Shown here piece by piece: positions 15,544 through 23,289 of a DNA stretch of 64,000 nt. Numbering within the stretch: the first letter of the stretch is position 1; each line of letters starts with the position of its first letter. This DNA is from Mycobacterium paraterrae (GTDB taxonomy: Bacteria; Actinomycetota; Actinomycetes; Mycobacteriales; Mycobacteriaceae). The DNA lies in the NCBI RefSeq assembly GCF_022430545.2, contig NZ_CP092488.2, positions 1,054,001 to 1,118,000 of the forward strand, in the 5' to 3' direction. The notes under the pieces were generated by a model. It did no database searches and was not told where the DNA came from. It saw only the letters and a program-made list of their open reading frames with translations. Made by a program: the position numbers and the translations under genes.

Positions 15544-16814
15544 CGATCAGCGGGCGACAGAAACGCCTGCAGTGCCGCCGCGTAGGCCGCAACGTCGTTG
15601 GCGCCCATCAGTTCTCGTGCGGAATGCATCGCGAGCTGAGGGGCGCCGACGTCGACGGTCGCGATGCCCGTCCGGGCGGCGGTCAGCGGTCCGATCGTCG
15701 AGCCGCAGGGCAGATCGGCACGATGTTCGTAGCGCTGCAGCGGCACCCCGGCCTGCCGGCAAGCCAGCGCGAACGCCGCGGCGGTCCGGCCGTCGCTGGC
15801 ATACCGCAGATTCGGGTGCACTTTGAGCACCGGGCCGCCGTTGACCGCGATGAGGTGGCCAGGCTCGTGCCGCTCCGGGTAGTTCGGGTGGGTGGCGTGC
15901 GCCATGTCCGCCGAGGCCACCATGGATCCCGGCAGGCGGCGCAGGAAGTCCGCGCGTCCGCCACCGCCGGCCAGTTCGATGCGTTCGAGAGTGACCAGCA
16001 GCAGATCCGAGTCGGCACCATGATCCGAGGTCGAGCCGACCTCTTCGTGGTCGAACAGCGCCAACACAGGTAGGAACTGGGTGGGCCGTGTATCCAGGAA
16101 CGCCTCCAGGCCGGCGTAGCAGGACGCCTGGTTGTCCAGCCGCGGCGCGCTGACGAATTCGTAGTCGGCACCCGTCACCCGCGACGGAGTCAGGTCGTGG
16201 GTCATCAGGTCGGCGCCCAACACCTCGCCCGGATCCACGCCGGACCGCCGGGCGACGAAGTCGACGAACGACCGGGCCGAGCCGCCGGCTCCCCAGACGG
16301 CGTTGACGTGGCGCTGCGGATCGAGGGTCAGCGACTTGCGGTCCTCGGCCAAATGGATGGCGAGCTGCGGTACCCGCAGGATGGGGTCGTCGATCCGGAC
16401 CAGCCGATGCGCGATACCCGACGGACTTTGCGCGTCGCGCAACGACAACCGCCCGCTGATGCCCAGGTCGCGGTCCAGCCACGAGTTGAGCCAGGCGCCC
16501 CCGTAGGGCTCGAGTGCCACCACGTTCCAGCCGACGACTTCGCGATCGGGATGTTGTTTGACCCGCAGGTTGGGGCTGTCGGTGTGGCCGCCGATGATCC
16601 GGAAAGGCCGCCCGCCCGCGTCGTTGCCGCTATTCCAGGCCACCAGCGACCCGGCCCGGACGATGAAGAACTTGCCGCCGCGGGGCCACTGATCGGCCTC
16701 GGCGAGCTCGGTGTAGCCGGCCGAGCGGAGCCGAGCTGCCACGGTGTCGCAGACGTGAAATGGCGACGGAGACGCGTCGATGAATTCGCAGAGCCCTTGC
16801 GGGGTGGCCACCAT
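15540..16814 (-). CDS. apeB: M18 family aminopeptidase
   Basis: This 424-residue zinc aminopeptidase is orthologous to Rv0800 (pepC/apeB). M18 enzymes remove N-terminal, often acidic, residues in large homomeric cages. Metal and catalytic motifs are IIGGHTDSPNLRVK (first His/Asp), the Asp of APRLDNQAS, LFDHEEVGSTS (bridging Glu) and QLAMHSARELMG (last His). I chose ATG 16814 (MVATPQGLCEF) because GGAAGGA sits about 7 nt upstream and the sequence aligns with the Rv0800 start. It is divergent from dyp, with 49 nt between the two starts. Confidence 0.93.
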   Translation of the reverse strand: MVATPQGLCEFIDASPSPFHVCDTVAARLRSAGYTELAEADQWPRGGKFFIVRAGSLVAWNSGNDAGGRPFRIIGGHTDSPNLRVKQHPDREVVGWNVVALEPYGGAWLNSWLDRDLGISGRLSLRDAQSPSGIAHRLVRIDDPILRVPQLAIHLAEDRKSLTLDPQRHVNAVWGAGGSARSFVDFVARRSGVDPGEVLGADLMTHDLTPSRVTGADYEFVSAPRLDNQASCYAGLEAFLDTRPTQFLPVLALFDHEEVGSTSDHGADSDLLLVTLERIELAGGGGRADFLRRLPGSMVASADMAHATHPNYPERHEPGHLIAVNGGPVLKVHPNLRYASDGRTAAAFALACRQAGVPLQRYEHRADLPCGSTIGPLTAARTGIATVDVGAPQLAMHSARELMGANDVAAYAAALQAFLSPADR

Positions 16815-16850
16815 GGCCACATCCTTCCATCACGGGCCAGTCGGAGACGT

Positions 16851-16856
16851 TAGGGT
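16851..16856 (+). promoter_or_regulatory. -10 box (TAGGGT) of the DyP-encapsulin operon
   Basis: It lies 7 nt before GTG 16864, indicating a leaderless transcript. Confidence 0.5.
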
Positions 16857-16863
16857 CGAACCC

Positions 16864-17877
16864 GTGCCCGATCCGCAGCCGGTTCTCGCGCCGTTGACAC
16901 CGGCCGCGATCTTCTTGGTGGTCACCATCGACGACGGTGGCGAAGAGACTGTGCACGACGCGCTGTCGGGGATCTCCGGCCTGGTGCGCTCGATCGGGTT
17001 CCGCGACCCCAACAAGCGACTGTCGGTGGTGACCTCGATCGGCTCACACGCGTGGGATCGGTTGTTCGAAGGCCCGCGCCCCGCCGAGCTGCACCCGTTC
17101 ATCGAGCTGGTCGGGCCACGGCACACCGCCCCGGTCACCCCCGGCGACATCCTCTTCCATATCCGCGGTGAGACGCTGGACGTCTGCTTCGAACTGGCTA
17201 ATTACATCCTGCGCTCGATGGCGGGCGCAGTGACGGTGGTCGACGAGGTGCACGGCTTCCGGTTCTTCGACAACCGCGATCTGCTCGGATTCGTCGACGG
17301 CACCGAGAACCCGAGCGGAACTCCGGCGGTCGCGGCCACCGAGATCGGCGACGAAGATCCTGAATTCGCCGGCGGCTGCTACGTGCACGTGCAGAAGTAC
17401 CTGCACGACATGGAGTCCTGGGGCGCGCTGACGGTCACCGAACAGGAACACGTGATCGGGCGAACCAAGCTGGAAGACATCGAGTTCGACGACGACGAGA
17501 AACCGGCCAACGCCCACATTGCGCTCAACGTGATCACCGACGACGACGGCACACAGCTTCAGATCGTCCGCCACAACATGCCTTTCGGCGAACTGGGCAA
17601 GAGCGAATTCGGCACCTACTTCATTGGCTACTCGCGCACACCACAGGTAACTGAACGGATGTTGCACAACATGTTCCTCGGCGATCCGCCCGGCAACACC
17701 GACCGAATCCTCGACTTTTCCACCGCCGTCACCGGCGGACTGTTCTTCTCCCCCACCGTCGACTTCCTCGACGACCCGCCACCGCTGCCGATCTCGTCGG
17801 CACCGGCTCCGGCGGTACTGAAAACCACCGCGGATGGCTCGTTGGCGATCGGCAGTTTGAAAGGAACCCCGCAATGA
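16864..17877 (+). CDS. dyp: Dye-decolorizing peroxidase, encapsulin cargo
   Basis: This 337-residue heme peroxidase is orthologous to Rv0799c. It has the DyP motif LLGFVDGTENPSG (distal Asp), the proximal His region IVRHNMPFGE, and YFIGYSRTP with the distal Arg. The C-terminus after a Pro/Ala linker, GSLAIGSLKGTPQ, is the targeting peptide that docks inside encapsulin shells. GTG 16864 is chosen because TAGGGT lies 7 nt upstream and the N-terminus then matches M. tuberculosis; earlier in-frame starts run into the aminopeptidase region. Its stop overlaps the encapsulin ATG by four bases. Confidence 0.95.
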   Translation: MPDPQPVLAPLTPAAIFLVVTIDDGGEETVHDALSGISGLVRSIGFRDPNKRLSVVTSIGSHAWDRLFEGPRPAELHPFIELVGPRHTAPVTPGDILFHIRGETLDVCFELANYILRSMAGAVTVVDEVHGFRFFDNRDLLGFVDGTENPSGTPAVAATEIGDEDPEFAGGCYVHVQKYLHDMESWGALTVTEQEHVIGRTKLEDIEFDDDEKPANAHIALNVITDDDGTQLQIVRHNMPFGELGKSEFGTYFIGYSRTPQVTERMLHNMFLGDPPGNTDRILDFSTAVTGGLFFSPTVDFLDDPPPLPISSAPAPAVLKTTADGSLAIGSLKGTPQ

Positions 17878-18671
17878 ACAACCTGTACCGCGACCTCGCG
17901 CCAGTCACCGAAGAAGCCTGGGACGAAATCGAAGTGGAGGCGAGGCGGACCTTCAAGCGGCACATCGCCGGTCGCCGCGTGGTCGACGTCAGCGATCCGG
18001 CCGGACCCGCAGCCGCCGCCGTCAGCACCGGACGGCTGATCGACGTCCAAGCCCCCTCCGACGGTGTGATCACCCACCTTCGGGCGAGCAAACCGCTTGT
18101 CCGACTGCGAGTTCCGTTCACGCTGTCACGTTCGGAGATCGACGACGTGGAGCGCGGCTCGCAGGACGCCGACTGGGATCCGGTGAAAGCGGCGGCCAAG
18201 AAGCTGGCGTTCGCCGAAGACCGGGCCATCTTCGAGGGTTACACCGCTGCATCGATCGAGGGCATCCGAAGCTCGAGCAGCAACCCGCCGCTGAAGCTGC
18301 CCGAAGACCCGCGCGCAATTCCCGACATCATCACCCAGGCATTGTCTGAACTGCGTCTGGCCGGTGTCGACGGCCCGTACTCGGTGCTGCTGTCGGCCGA
18401 TGTGTACACCAAGGTCAGCGAGACCACCGAGCACGGGTATCCGATCCTCGAGCACATCAACCGGCTGGTCAACGGCGACATCATCTGGGCCCCCGCGATC
18501 GATGGCGCATTCGTATTGACCACTCGCGGAGGGGATTTCGACCTGCAGCTGGGCACCGACGTGTCGATCGGCTACCTGTCGCATGATGCCGAATCGGTGC
18601 AGCTGTACATGCAGGAAACCCTGACGTTCTTGAACTACACCGCCGAGGCGTCGGTCGCCCTGACCACGTAG
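17874..18671 (+). CDS. Family 1 encapsulin shell protein (Cfp29)
   Basis: This 265-residue HK97-fold shell protein is orthologous to Rv0798c/Cfp29, which self-assembles into nanocompartments holding DyP. It starts MNNLYRDLAPVTEEAWDEIE, contains FEGYTAASIEGIRSSSSN in the mid-domain, and ends in the beta-rich ETLTFLNYTAEASVALTT. Length is typical for family 1. ATGA overlap with dyp (17874-17877) and AAAGGAA as RBS couple shell to cargo. It is convergent with a small VOC gene four bases downstream. Confidence 0.96.
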   Translation: MNNLYRDLAPVTEEAWDEIEVEARRTFKRHIAGRRVVDVSDPAGPAAAAVSTGRLIDVQAPSDGVITHLRASKPLVRLRVPFTLSRSEIDDVERGSQDADWDPVKAAAKKLAFAEDRAIFEGYTAASIEGIRSSSSNPPLKLPEDPRAIPDIITQALSELRLAGVDGPYSVLLSADVYTKVSETTEHGYPILEHINRLVNGDIIWAPAIDGAFVLTTRGGDFDLQLGTDVSIGYLSHDAESVQLYMQETLTFLNYTAEASVALTT

Positions 18672-18675
18672 CGGG

Positions 18676-19032
18676 CTACTCTGCAGGCGGCTCGAAGAGC
18701 TGGAGGTCGTTGCCCTCCGAGTCCTTGAAGGCCGCGATGTTGCCCCACGGATGGGTGCTGACGTCGTCGACGAACTCGACACCGGCCTCCGTCAGACGCA
18801 CAACCTCGTTGTACAGGTCTCCGTCCGGCTGGAACGTGAGCACCGCACCTCCCGTTTGACCCGAGTGCGTCTGTTCGCGTGCGTTCAAGCCGATCATGAC
18901 GCCATTGGCGTCCAGCTCCGACCAGTCGTCGCCTTCGCTCTTCACCGACAACCCGAGCGTCTCTCCGTAGAACTTGAGCGCCCGGCGCATGTCGTCGACT
19001 GGCATCCACACCGTCGCTACACCGCTAGCCAT
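18676..19032 (-). CDS. VOC/glyoxalase-like protein
   Basis: This 118-residue single VOC-module pair has betaalphabetabetabeta repeats: TVWMPVDDMRRALKFYGETL, then GGAVLTFQPDGDLYNEV, and AFKDSEGNDLQLFEPPAE with the terminal metal-ligand-type Glu. VOC proteins include glyoxalases, dioxygenases and resistance proteins, so the substrate is open. ATG 19032 has GGGAGGAAAT directly upstream. Confidence 0.8.
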   Translation of the reverse strand: MASGVATVWMPVDDMRRALKFYGETLGLSVKSEGDDWSELDANGVMIGLNAREQTHSGQTGGAVLTFQPDGDLYNEVVRLTEAGVEFVDDVSTHPWGNIAAFKDSEGNDLQLFEPPAE

Positions 19033-19117
19033 ATTTCCTCCCGCTGAGTGTTGCTCTGCTGTTTCCCTCCGCAGGGCTACCCACTGCTGATCACTTTTAG
19101 TTAAGAATTTGGGTGCA

Positions 19118-19146
19118 TTGTTACGAGCGTCGCGGGAGTGCATAAT
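19118..19146 (+). promoter_or_regulatory. Promoter of the dehalogenase-like hydrolase gene
   Basis: TTGTTA (19118-19123), a 17-nt spacer and CATAAT (19141-19146) form a sigma-A-like promoter. The -10 box abuts the TGGG-N8-CCCA site at 19146-19161. Confidence 0.5.
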
Positions 19147-19161
19147 GGGTTGTGCATCCCA
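19146..19161. promoter_or_regulatory. TGGG-N8-CCCA operator, copy 1
   Basis: TGGGTTGTGCATCCCA overlaps the end of the -10 box and the likely transcription start. Three further copies at 20071, 21475 and 21497 lie upstream of the neighbouring genes. Confidence 0.6.
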
Positions 19162-19178
19162 TAAAAAGGAGGAAGTGC

Positions 19179-20051
19179 ATGCCCGTCGTCCACTATCGGT
19201 ATGCCGCCGTCGACGGTCACCAGCTGTTCTTCCGCGAGGCCGGAAACCCGGAAGCGCCGACTGTCGTTCTGCTGCACGGATTTCCCACCAGCTCGTATAT
19301 GTTTCGTGATCTGGTTCCGGCCCTCGCCGATCGCTACCACGTGATCGCGCCGGATCATTTGGGTTTCGGCCTGTCCGATGCGCCGCCGGTGGGCGACTTC
19401 GACTACACCTTCGATGGCTTGACCCAACTGACCCAGGGCCTGCTGCGCGGTCTTGGCGTCGATCGGTACGCAATCTATGTGCAGGACTACGGCGCTCCGA
19501 TCGGCTGGCGTCTGGCGCTGCACGACCCGTCGGCTGTTACGGCGATAATCAGCCAGAACGGCAACGCCTACGACGCCGGTTTCGTCGAAGGCTTCTGGAC
19601 GGGCGTGCGCGCGTACCAAGAGCGCCCGACCGCCGAAACCGAAGCACTGTTACGGCAATTCCTCACCCTCGAGGCCACCCGCTGGCAATACGTCACCGGC
19701 GTGCCGGACGAGACTCTGCTCAACCCCGAGGCGTGGCACCATGACTACGCTCTGCTGTCACGGCCGGGCAATGACGCGATCCAGCTCGCGTTGTTCCGCG
19801 ATTACGCGACCAATTCGCCGATGTATCCGCTCGTGCACGAATACTTCCGGTCCAGTCAAGTGCCTCTGCTTGCGGTGTGGGGCCGTGGCGACGAGATCTT
19901 CGGCCCGGCCGGCGCGCAGGCTTTCACCGACGACCTACCCGACGCCGAGGTTCATCTTCTGGAGGGCGGGCACTTTCTCCTCGAGTCGGCGCTCGACGAG
20001 GTCGCCGGTCTCGTCCGCGCGTTCCTGGCACGGGCCCTGCCGGACGCGTAG
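19179..20051 (+). CDS. Alpha/beta hydrolase with Asp nucleophile (haloalkane dehalogenase-like)
   Basis: This is a 290-residue alpha/beta-hydrolase. The oxyanion region is LLHGFPTSSYMFRDL. The nucleophile elbow is YVQDYGAPIGWRLAL, with Asp in place of Ser, as in haloalkane dehalogenases and epoxide hydrolases. The acid is the Asp of VWGRGDEIFG and the base the His of EGGHFLLES. The Trp that follows the nucleophile in true haloalkane dehalogenases is Tyr here, so dehalogenation is not assured. ATG 19179 has AAAGGAGG upstream. It heads the cluster with two TetR genes, an MDR reductase and a HAD haloacid-dehalogenase-type enzyme. Confidence 0.8.
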   Translation: MPVVHYRYAAVDGHQLFFREAGNPEAPTVVLLHGFPTSSYMFRDLVPALADRYHVIAPDHLGFGLSDAPPVGDFDYTFDGLTQLTQGLLRGLGVDRYAIYVQDYGAPIGWRLALHDPSAVTAIISQNGNAYDAGFVEGFWTGVRAYQERPTAETEALLRQFLTLEATRWQYVTGVPDETLLNPEAWHHDYALLSRPGNDAIQLALFRDYATNSPMYPLVHEYFRSSQVPLLAVWGRGDEIFGPAGAQAFTDDLPDAEVHLLEGGHFLLESALDEVAGLVRAFLARALPDA

Positions 20052-20070
20052 CCGAAGACGGCCGATCGGA

Positions 20071-20086
20071 TGGGTTGAACGTCCCA
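20071..20086. promoter_or_regulatory. TGGG-N8-CCCA operator, copy 2
   Basis: TGGGTTGAACGTCCCA lies just upstream of the -10 box of the first TetR gene (about -49 to -34 from its predicted start), consistent with autoregulation. Confidence 0.6.
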
Positions 20087-20107
20087 GAGCAAGGTGGTCG
20101 GGCGGAC

Positions 20108-20113
20108 TAATCT
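20108..20113 (+). promoter_or_regulatory. -10 box (TAATCT) of the first TetR gene
   Basis: It lies 6 nt before ATG 20120, indicating a leaderless transcript. Confidence 0.5.
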
Positions 20114-20119
20114 TGCGCT

Positions 20120-20806
20120 ATGGCGCACGCCGAGCTGCACGAAGAGCGGCGCCTGACGGCCAAAGGCCGGGCCACGCGTGATCGGATCGTCAAAGTAGCG
20201 GCAGAACTCATCCTGCGCGAAGGCCTTTCGGCACTGAGCATGGATGCTCTGCGCAAAGCCGCATCGGTGAGCGGGTCGCAGCTCGCTCACTACTTCACCG
20301 ACAAACAGACGTTGATCCGTGCGGTCGTGGCTCGCCAGATGCAAGTGGTGCTGGACTTCCATCGCCAGCCCAAGCTCGGTGCACTGGACACCTTCGACGA
20401 CTTCGAGCGGTGGATCGACCTCAACATGCGCTACCTGCGACGCATCGGCTATTCGGGCACGCCGACCTATCACGCGCTGGCAGGTCAGCTGGGCAAATCC
20501 GACGCTGTCACGCGCGAGGCGCTGGCGGCCGGATACCGGCAGTGGATCGACTTGTTGGAGAACGCCATTCAGCGAATGAAAGATCACGGGGTCATCGTCG
20601 CCAACGCAGACCCGCGAAGCCTGGCGCTCGTCATCGTCAGCGCCCACCAAGGCGGTGGCATGCTGGCGTTCACCTATCAGGCTGACTGGCCGCACGCCGA
20701 CGCTGTTCGCTTCGCGGTCAATTACCTTCGGCTGTTTGCCACCGCGCCGGCCAATCGGGTGCCGCGTCCCCCGCGGCGCACGAGAGCGAGGCGACCAGTT
20801 GCCTGA
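20120..20806 (+). CDS. TetR-family regulator 1 of the dehalogenase-like cluster
   Basis: This is a 228-residue TetR repressor. Its N-terminal HTH spans about residues 14-60, with RDRIVKVAAELILREGLSAL and the recognition helix in VSGSQLAHYFTDKQTL. The ligand-binding domain ends in HQGGGMLAFTYQ, a TetR_C-type motif also present in the second TetR. The tail is Arg/Pro-rich. A leaderless start is likely. Its stop overlaps the TTG start of the second TetR by eight bases. The TGGG-N8-CCCA site upstream suggests self-control. Confidence 0.85.
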   Translation: MAHAELHEERRLTAKGRATRDRIVKVAAELILREGLSALSMDALRKAASVSGSQLAHYFTDKQTLIRAVVARQMQVVLDFHRQPKLGALDTFDDFERWIDLNMRYLRRIGYSGTPTYHALAGQLGKSDAVTREALAAGYRQWIDLLENAIQRMKDHGVIVANADPRSLALVIVSAHQGGGMLAFTYQADWPHADAVRFAVNYLRLFATAPANRVPRPPRRTRARRPVA

Positions 20807-21458
20807 CGACGACGCACCCCGGCTGACCCGCAAGGGACGCGCCACGCGTGCACGGATCATCGATGCCGCCGCGCGGCTGATGTTCACCCGTGGAATCGCC
20901 GGCACCAGTATCGACGACGTGCGCGGCGCGGCGGCCGTCAGCGGCTCACAGATCTCCCACTACTTCGAAGACAAGCGTGATCTGACCCGCAACGTGATCA
21001 ACCTCCGCCGCGACAATGTGAGGGATTTCCACGCTCGGCCCCAACTGGGCGGTCTTGACACGCTCGCGTCGCTGGACGCCTGGGTCCAAGCCGTCCTTGC
21101 GGATCTCGACCCGGTCTACCGGCAGGGCGGATGCATATTCGGTTCGCTGGCAGGCGAATTGGTCGAGGCCGATGTTCACGTCCACCGCGACCTCGCCGAC
21201 GGTTACGACCAGTGGATCGAGCTGTTTCGCAACGGGCTGACGGCCATGCGCGACCATGGCGAGCTACGGCCGGACGCCGATCCGCGTCACCTCGCCGTGA
21301 CACTGGTCGCCGCGCATCAGGGGGGCGCCCTGCTGACCTTCGTCGCCGACGACCCCGAACCGCTGCGCAACGCGCTGACCGCGGCGGTCGAGTATGTGCG
21401 TTCGTTCGCGGCGCGCCCGAAGCGCCGGCGGTCTGGGCCTGACAAGCGGACACGCTGA
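20799..21458 (+). CDS. TetR-family regulator 2 of the dehalogenase-like cluster
   Basis: This 219-residue TetR protein is a paralogue of the preceding gene: both share an RKGRATR-type N-terminus, VSGSQxxHYFxDK in the HTH and AHQGG in the ligand domain. No ATG or GTG lies before the HTH, so the start is probably TTG 20799, preceded by GAGCGAGGCG. It overlaps the stop of TetR 1. Tandem duplication followed by divergence is the simplest explanation. The two could form heterodimers or use different inducers, but nothing in the sequence decides this. Confidence 0.83.
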   Translation: MPDDDAPRLTRKGRATRARIIDAAARLMFTRGIAGTSIDDVRGAAAVSGSQISHYFEDKRDLTRNVINLRRDNVRDFHARPQLGGLDTLASLDAWVQAVLADLDPVYRQGGCIFGSLAGELVEADVHVHRDLADGYDQWIELFRNGLTAMRDHGELRPDADPRHLAVTLVAAHQGGALLTFVADDPEPLRNALTAAVEYVRSFAARPKRRRSGPDKRTR

Positions 21459-21474
21459 TCTCCGTGGACAAGAG

Positions 21475-21490
21475 TGGGCTGCATAGCCCA
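21475..21490. promoter_or_regulatory. TGGG-N8-CCCA operator, copy 3
   Basis: TGGGCTGCATAGCCCA lies immediately upstream of the AATAAT -10 box of the MDR gene. Confidence 0.6.
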
Positions 21491-21491
21491 C

Positions 21492-21497
21492 AATAAT
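21492..21497 (+). promoter_or_regulatory. -10 box (AATAAT) of the MDR-HAD unit
   Basis: It is flanked on both sides by TGGG-N8-CCCA operators (21475-21490 and 21497-21512). Confidence 0.45.
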
Positions 21498-21512
21498 GGG
21501 TGAAGCGTCCCA
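21497..21512. promoter_or_regulatory. TGGG-N8-CCCA operator, copy 4
   Basis: TGGGTGAAGCGTCCCA overlaps the last base of the -10 box and the likely transcription start, the classical position for repression. Confidence 0.6.
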
Positions 21513-21537
21513 ATATTAGTCGCGGAGGACAAACGCC

Positions 21538-22572
21538 ATGACCCACGCACTGCCCACCGCACCAGCCGTAGTCCGGGAACGTCCAGGAGGCGAGACGATG
21601 CGCGCGATCGTCTTGGAGCGATTCGGCGGACTCGACAGCCTCGTCTACACCGACATCCCCAAACCACTACCCAGAGACGGCGAAGTCGTCATCAAGGTCC
21701 ATGCCTTCGGTCTCAACCACGCCGAGATGCACATGCGCCGGGGTGAATGGGCCGAAGCCGCCGAAGTCAGTGGCATCGAATGCGTCGGCGTCGTCGACGC
21801 CTGTCCCGGCGGCGAGTTCCCGGTGGGCGCCAAGGTGGCGGCGCTGATGGGTGGTCTCGGTCGGACCATCAACGGCAGCTACGCCGAATACACCCGGGTT
21901 CGTGCGGCGAATGTCGCTCCCATCGAATCCGACTTGCCGTGGGCGCAATTGGCCGCACTCCCGGAAACCTTCTCGACGGCATGGACCTGCCTGTTCCACA
22001 ACCTGAAGGTGTCGGCGGGGCAGACACTGGTAATCCGTGGCGCCACGTCAGCACTCGGCCAGGCCGCAGTCAAGATGGCGGTCGCCGCGGGTGCCCGCGT
22101 CATCGCCACCGCCCGCACGCGTGAGCGTTTCTCCATGCTGGAGTCCCTCGGCGTCGCGCGTGTCGAACTGGAGTCGCCGACGCTCGCGGCGACCATCGCC
22201 GAAGCCAAGCACGTCGACGCGGTGCTCGACTTCGTCGGCAACAGCACCATCCTCGACTCACTCGACATGCTTCGCCGCGACGGCACCGCATGTCTGGCGG
22301 GGTGGCTCGGCGGACTCGATCCCATCGGTGATTTCAACCCGCTGCTGCGCATGCCCAGCGGTGTGAATTGGAACTTCTTCGGCAGCTTCGTCTTTGGCGA
22401 GCCCGGTTTCCCGGTTTCCGACGTGCCACTGCAGGACATCGCGGCCCAGGTGGCACGGGGCGAGCTGGAAGCGACACCGTCGCGGGTCTTCTCCTTCTAT
22501 CAGATTCGGGAGGCCCACCGCGTCATGGAGGCTGGCGAAGCTGGCGGGAAAATGGTGGTGGTCGTCGAATGA
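21538..22572 (+). CDS. MDR-superfamily quinone oxidoreductase-like enzyme
   Basis: This is a zinc-independent medium-chain reductase (344 residues from ATG 21538). Starting from the second Met the family pattern begins: MRAIVLERFGGLDSLVY, HAFGLNHAEMHMRRGE, and the cofactor loop VIRGATSALGQAAVKMA, the NADPH-type nucleotide site. No zinc ligands are visible. Two starts each have a good SD: GGAGG before ATG 21538 and GGAGG before ATG 21598, so proteins of 344 and 324 residues are both possible; family homologues favour the shorter. It is followed 18 nt later by the HAD gene. Confidence 0.83.
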   Translation: MTHALPTAPAVVRERPGGETMRAIVLERFGGLDSLVYTDIPKPLPRDGEVVIKVHAFGLNHAEMHMRRGEWAEAAEVSGIECVGVVDACPGGEFPVGAKVAALMGGLGRTINGSYAEYTRVRAANVAPIESDLPWAQLAALPETFSTAWTCLFHNLKVSAGQTLVIRGATSALGQAAVKMAVAAGARVIATARTRERFSMLESLGVARVELESPTLAATIAEAKHVDAVLDFVGNSTILDSLDMLRRDGTACLAGWLGGLDPIGDFNPLLRMPSGVNWNFFGSFVFGEPGFPVSDVPLQDIAAQVARGELEATPSRVFSFYQIREAHRVMEAGEAGGKMVVVVE

Positions 22573-22590
22573 GCACCAGATGATGGGACG

Positions 22591-23289
22591 ATGACGCAAC
22601 AGGTTCTCGTCTTCGACGTCAACGAGACATTGATCGACATCGGGTCGATCGCACCGGTTTTCGAGCGGATCTTCGGCGACCCGGCAACCATGCGAGGATG
22701 GTTCGCTCAGCTGCTGGCCTACTCGATGACGGTCACCGCGTCGGGCCATTATGTCGACTTCTTCACGCTCGGTCAGGCGGTTCTGCGGATGCTCGCGACT
22801 ACCCGCGGCGTGGATATCAGCGACGACGACGAAGACGCGCTGAAGCATGCGATGCTCACCATGCCCGCCCATCCCGACGTCGCAGAGGGGCTGACGATCC
22901 TGCGCGACAGAGGTTTTCGACTCGTCACGCTGACGAACTCCCCACCGAACCCGTTCGGGCCGAGCCCGATCGAACACGCGGGACTGGGACACCTGTTCGA
23001 ACGCCAGCTCAGTGTCGACGCTTGCAGAGCGTTCAAGCCCGCGCCTCCCCCGTATTTGTACGCGTGCGAACAACTTGCCGTGGCGCCCCAGGAATGCATG
23101 ATGGTCGCCGCGCACGCCTGGGACACCATCGGGGCGCAGTCCGTGGGATTCAGCGGCGCGCTGATCGCCCGACCAGGCAACGCGCCGTTGCCCGTCGCCG
23201 GCCTCCCACAACCGACGGTCGTCGCCACCGACCTGCGCGATCTGGCGGACAAGCTCACAAACCGTGACGGTTTGTCGTCCACTGATTAG
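22591..23289 (+). CDS. HAD hydrolase, haloacid dehalogenase type II-like
   Basis: This is a 232-residue L-2-haloacid-dehalogenase-type HAD enzyme. Motif I is VFDVNETLID with the Asp nucleophile, motif II is LVTLTNSPPN, the Lys is in ACRAFKPAPPPYLYA, and motif III is AAHAWDTIGAQ. These match type II haloacid dehalogenases, which replace an alpha-halogen with hydroxyl, although many such proteins have other substrates. It is operonic with the MDR reductase and close to the Asp-nucleophile hydrolase. Its TAG stop lies in a TTAG shared with the convergent epimerase gene. Confidence 0.82.
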   Translation: MTQQVLVFDVNETLIDIGSIAPVFERIFGDPATMRGWFAQLLAYSMTVTASGHYVDFFTLGQAVLRMLATTRGVDISDDDEDALKHAMLTMPAHPDVAEGLTILRDRGFRLVTLTNSPPNPFGPSPIEHAGLGHLFERQLSVDACRAFKPAPPPYLYACEQLAVAPQECMMVAAHAWDTIGAQSVGFSGALIARPGNAPLPVAGLPQPTVVATDLRDLADKLTNRDGLSSTD

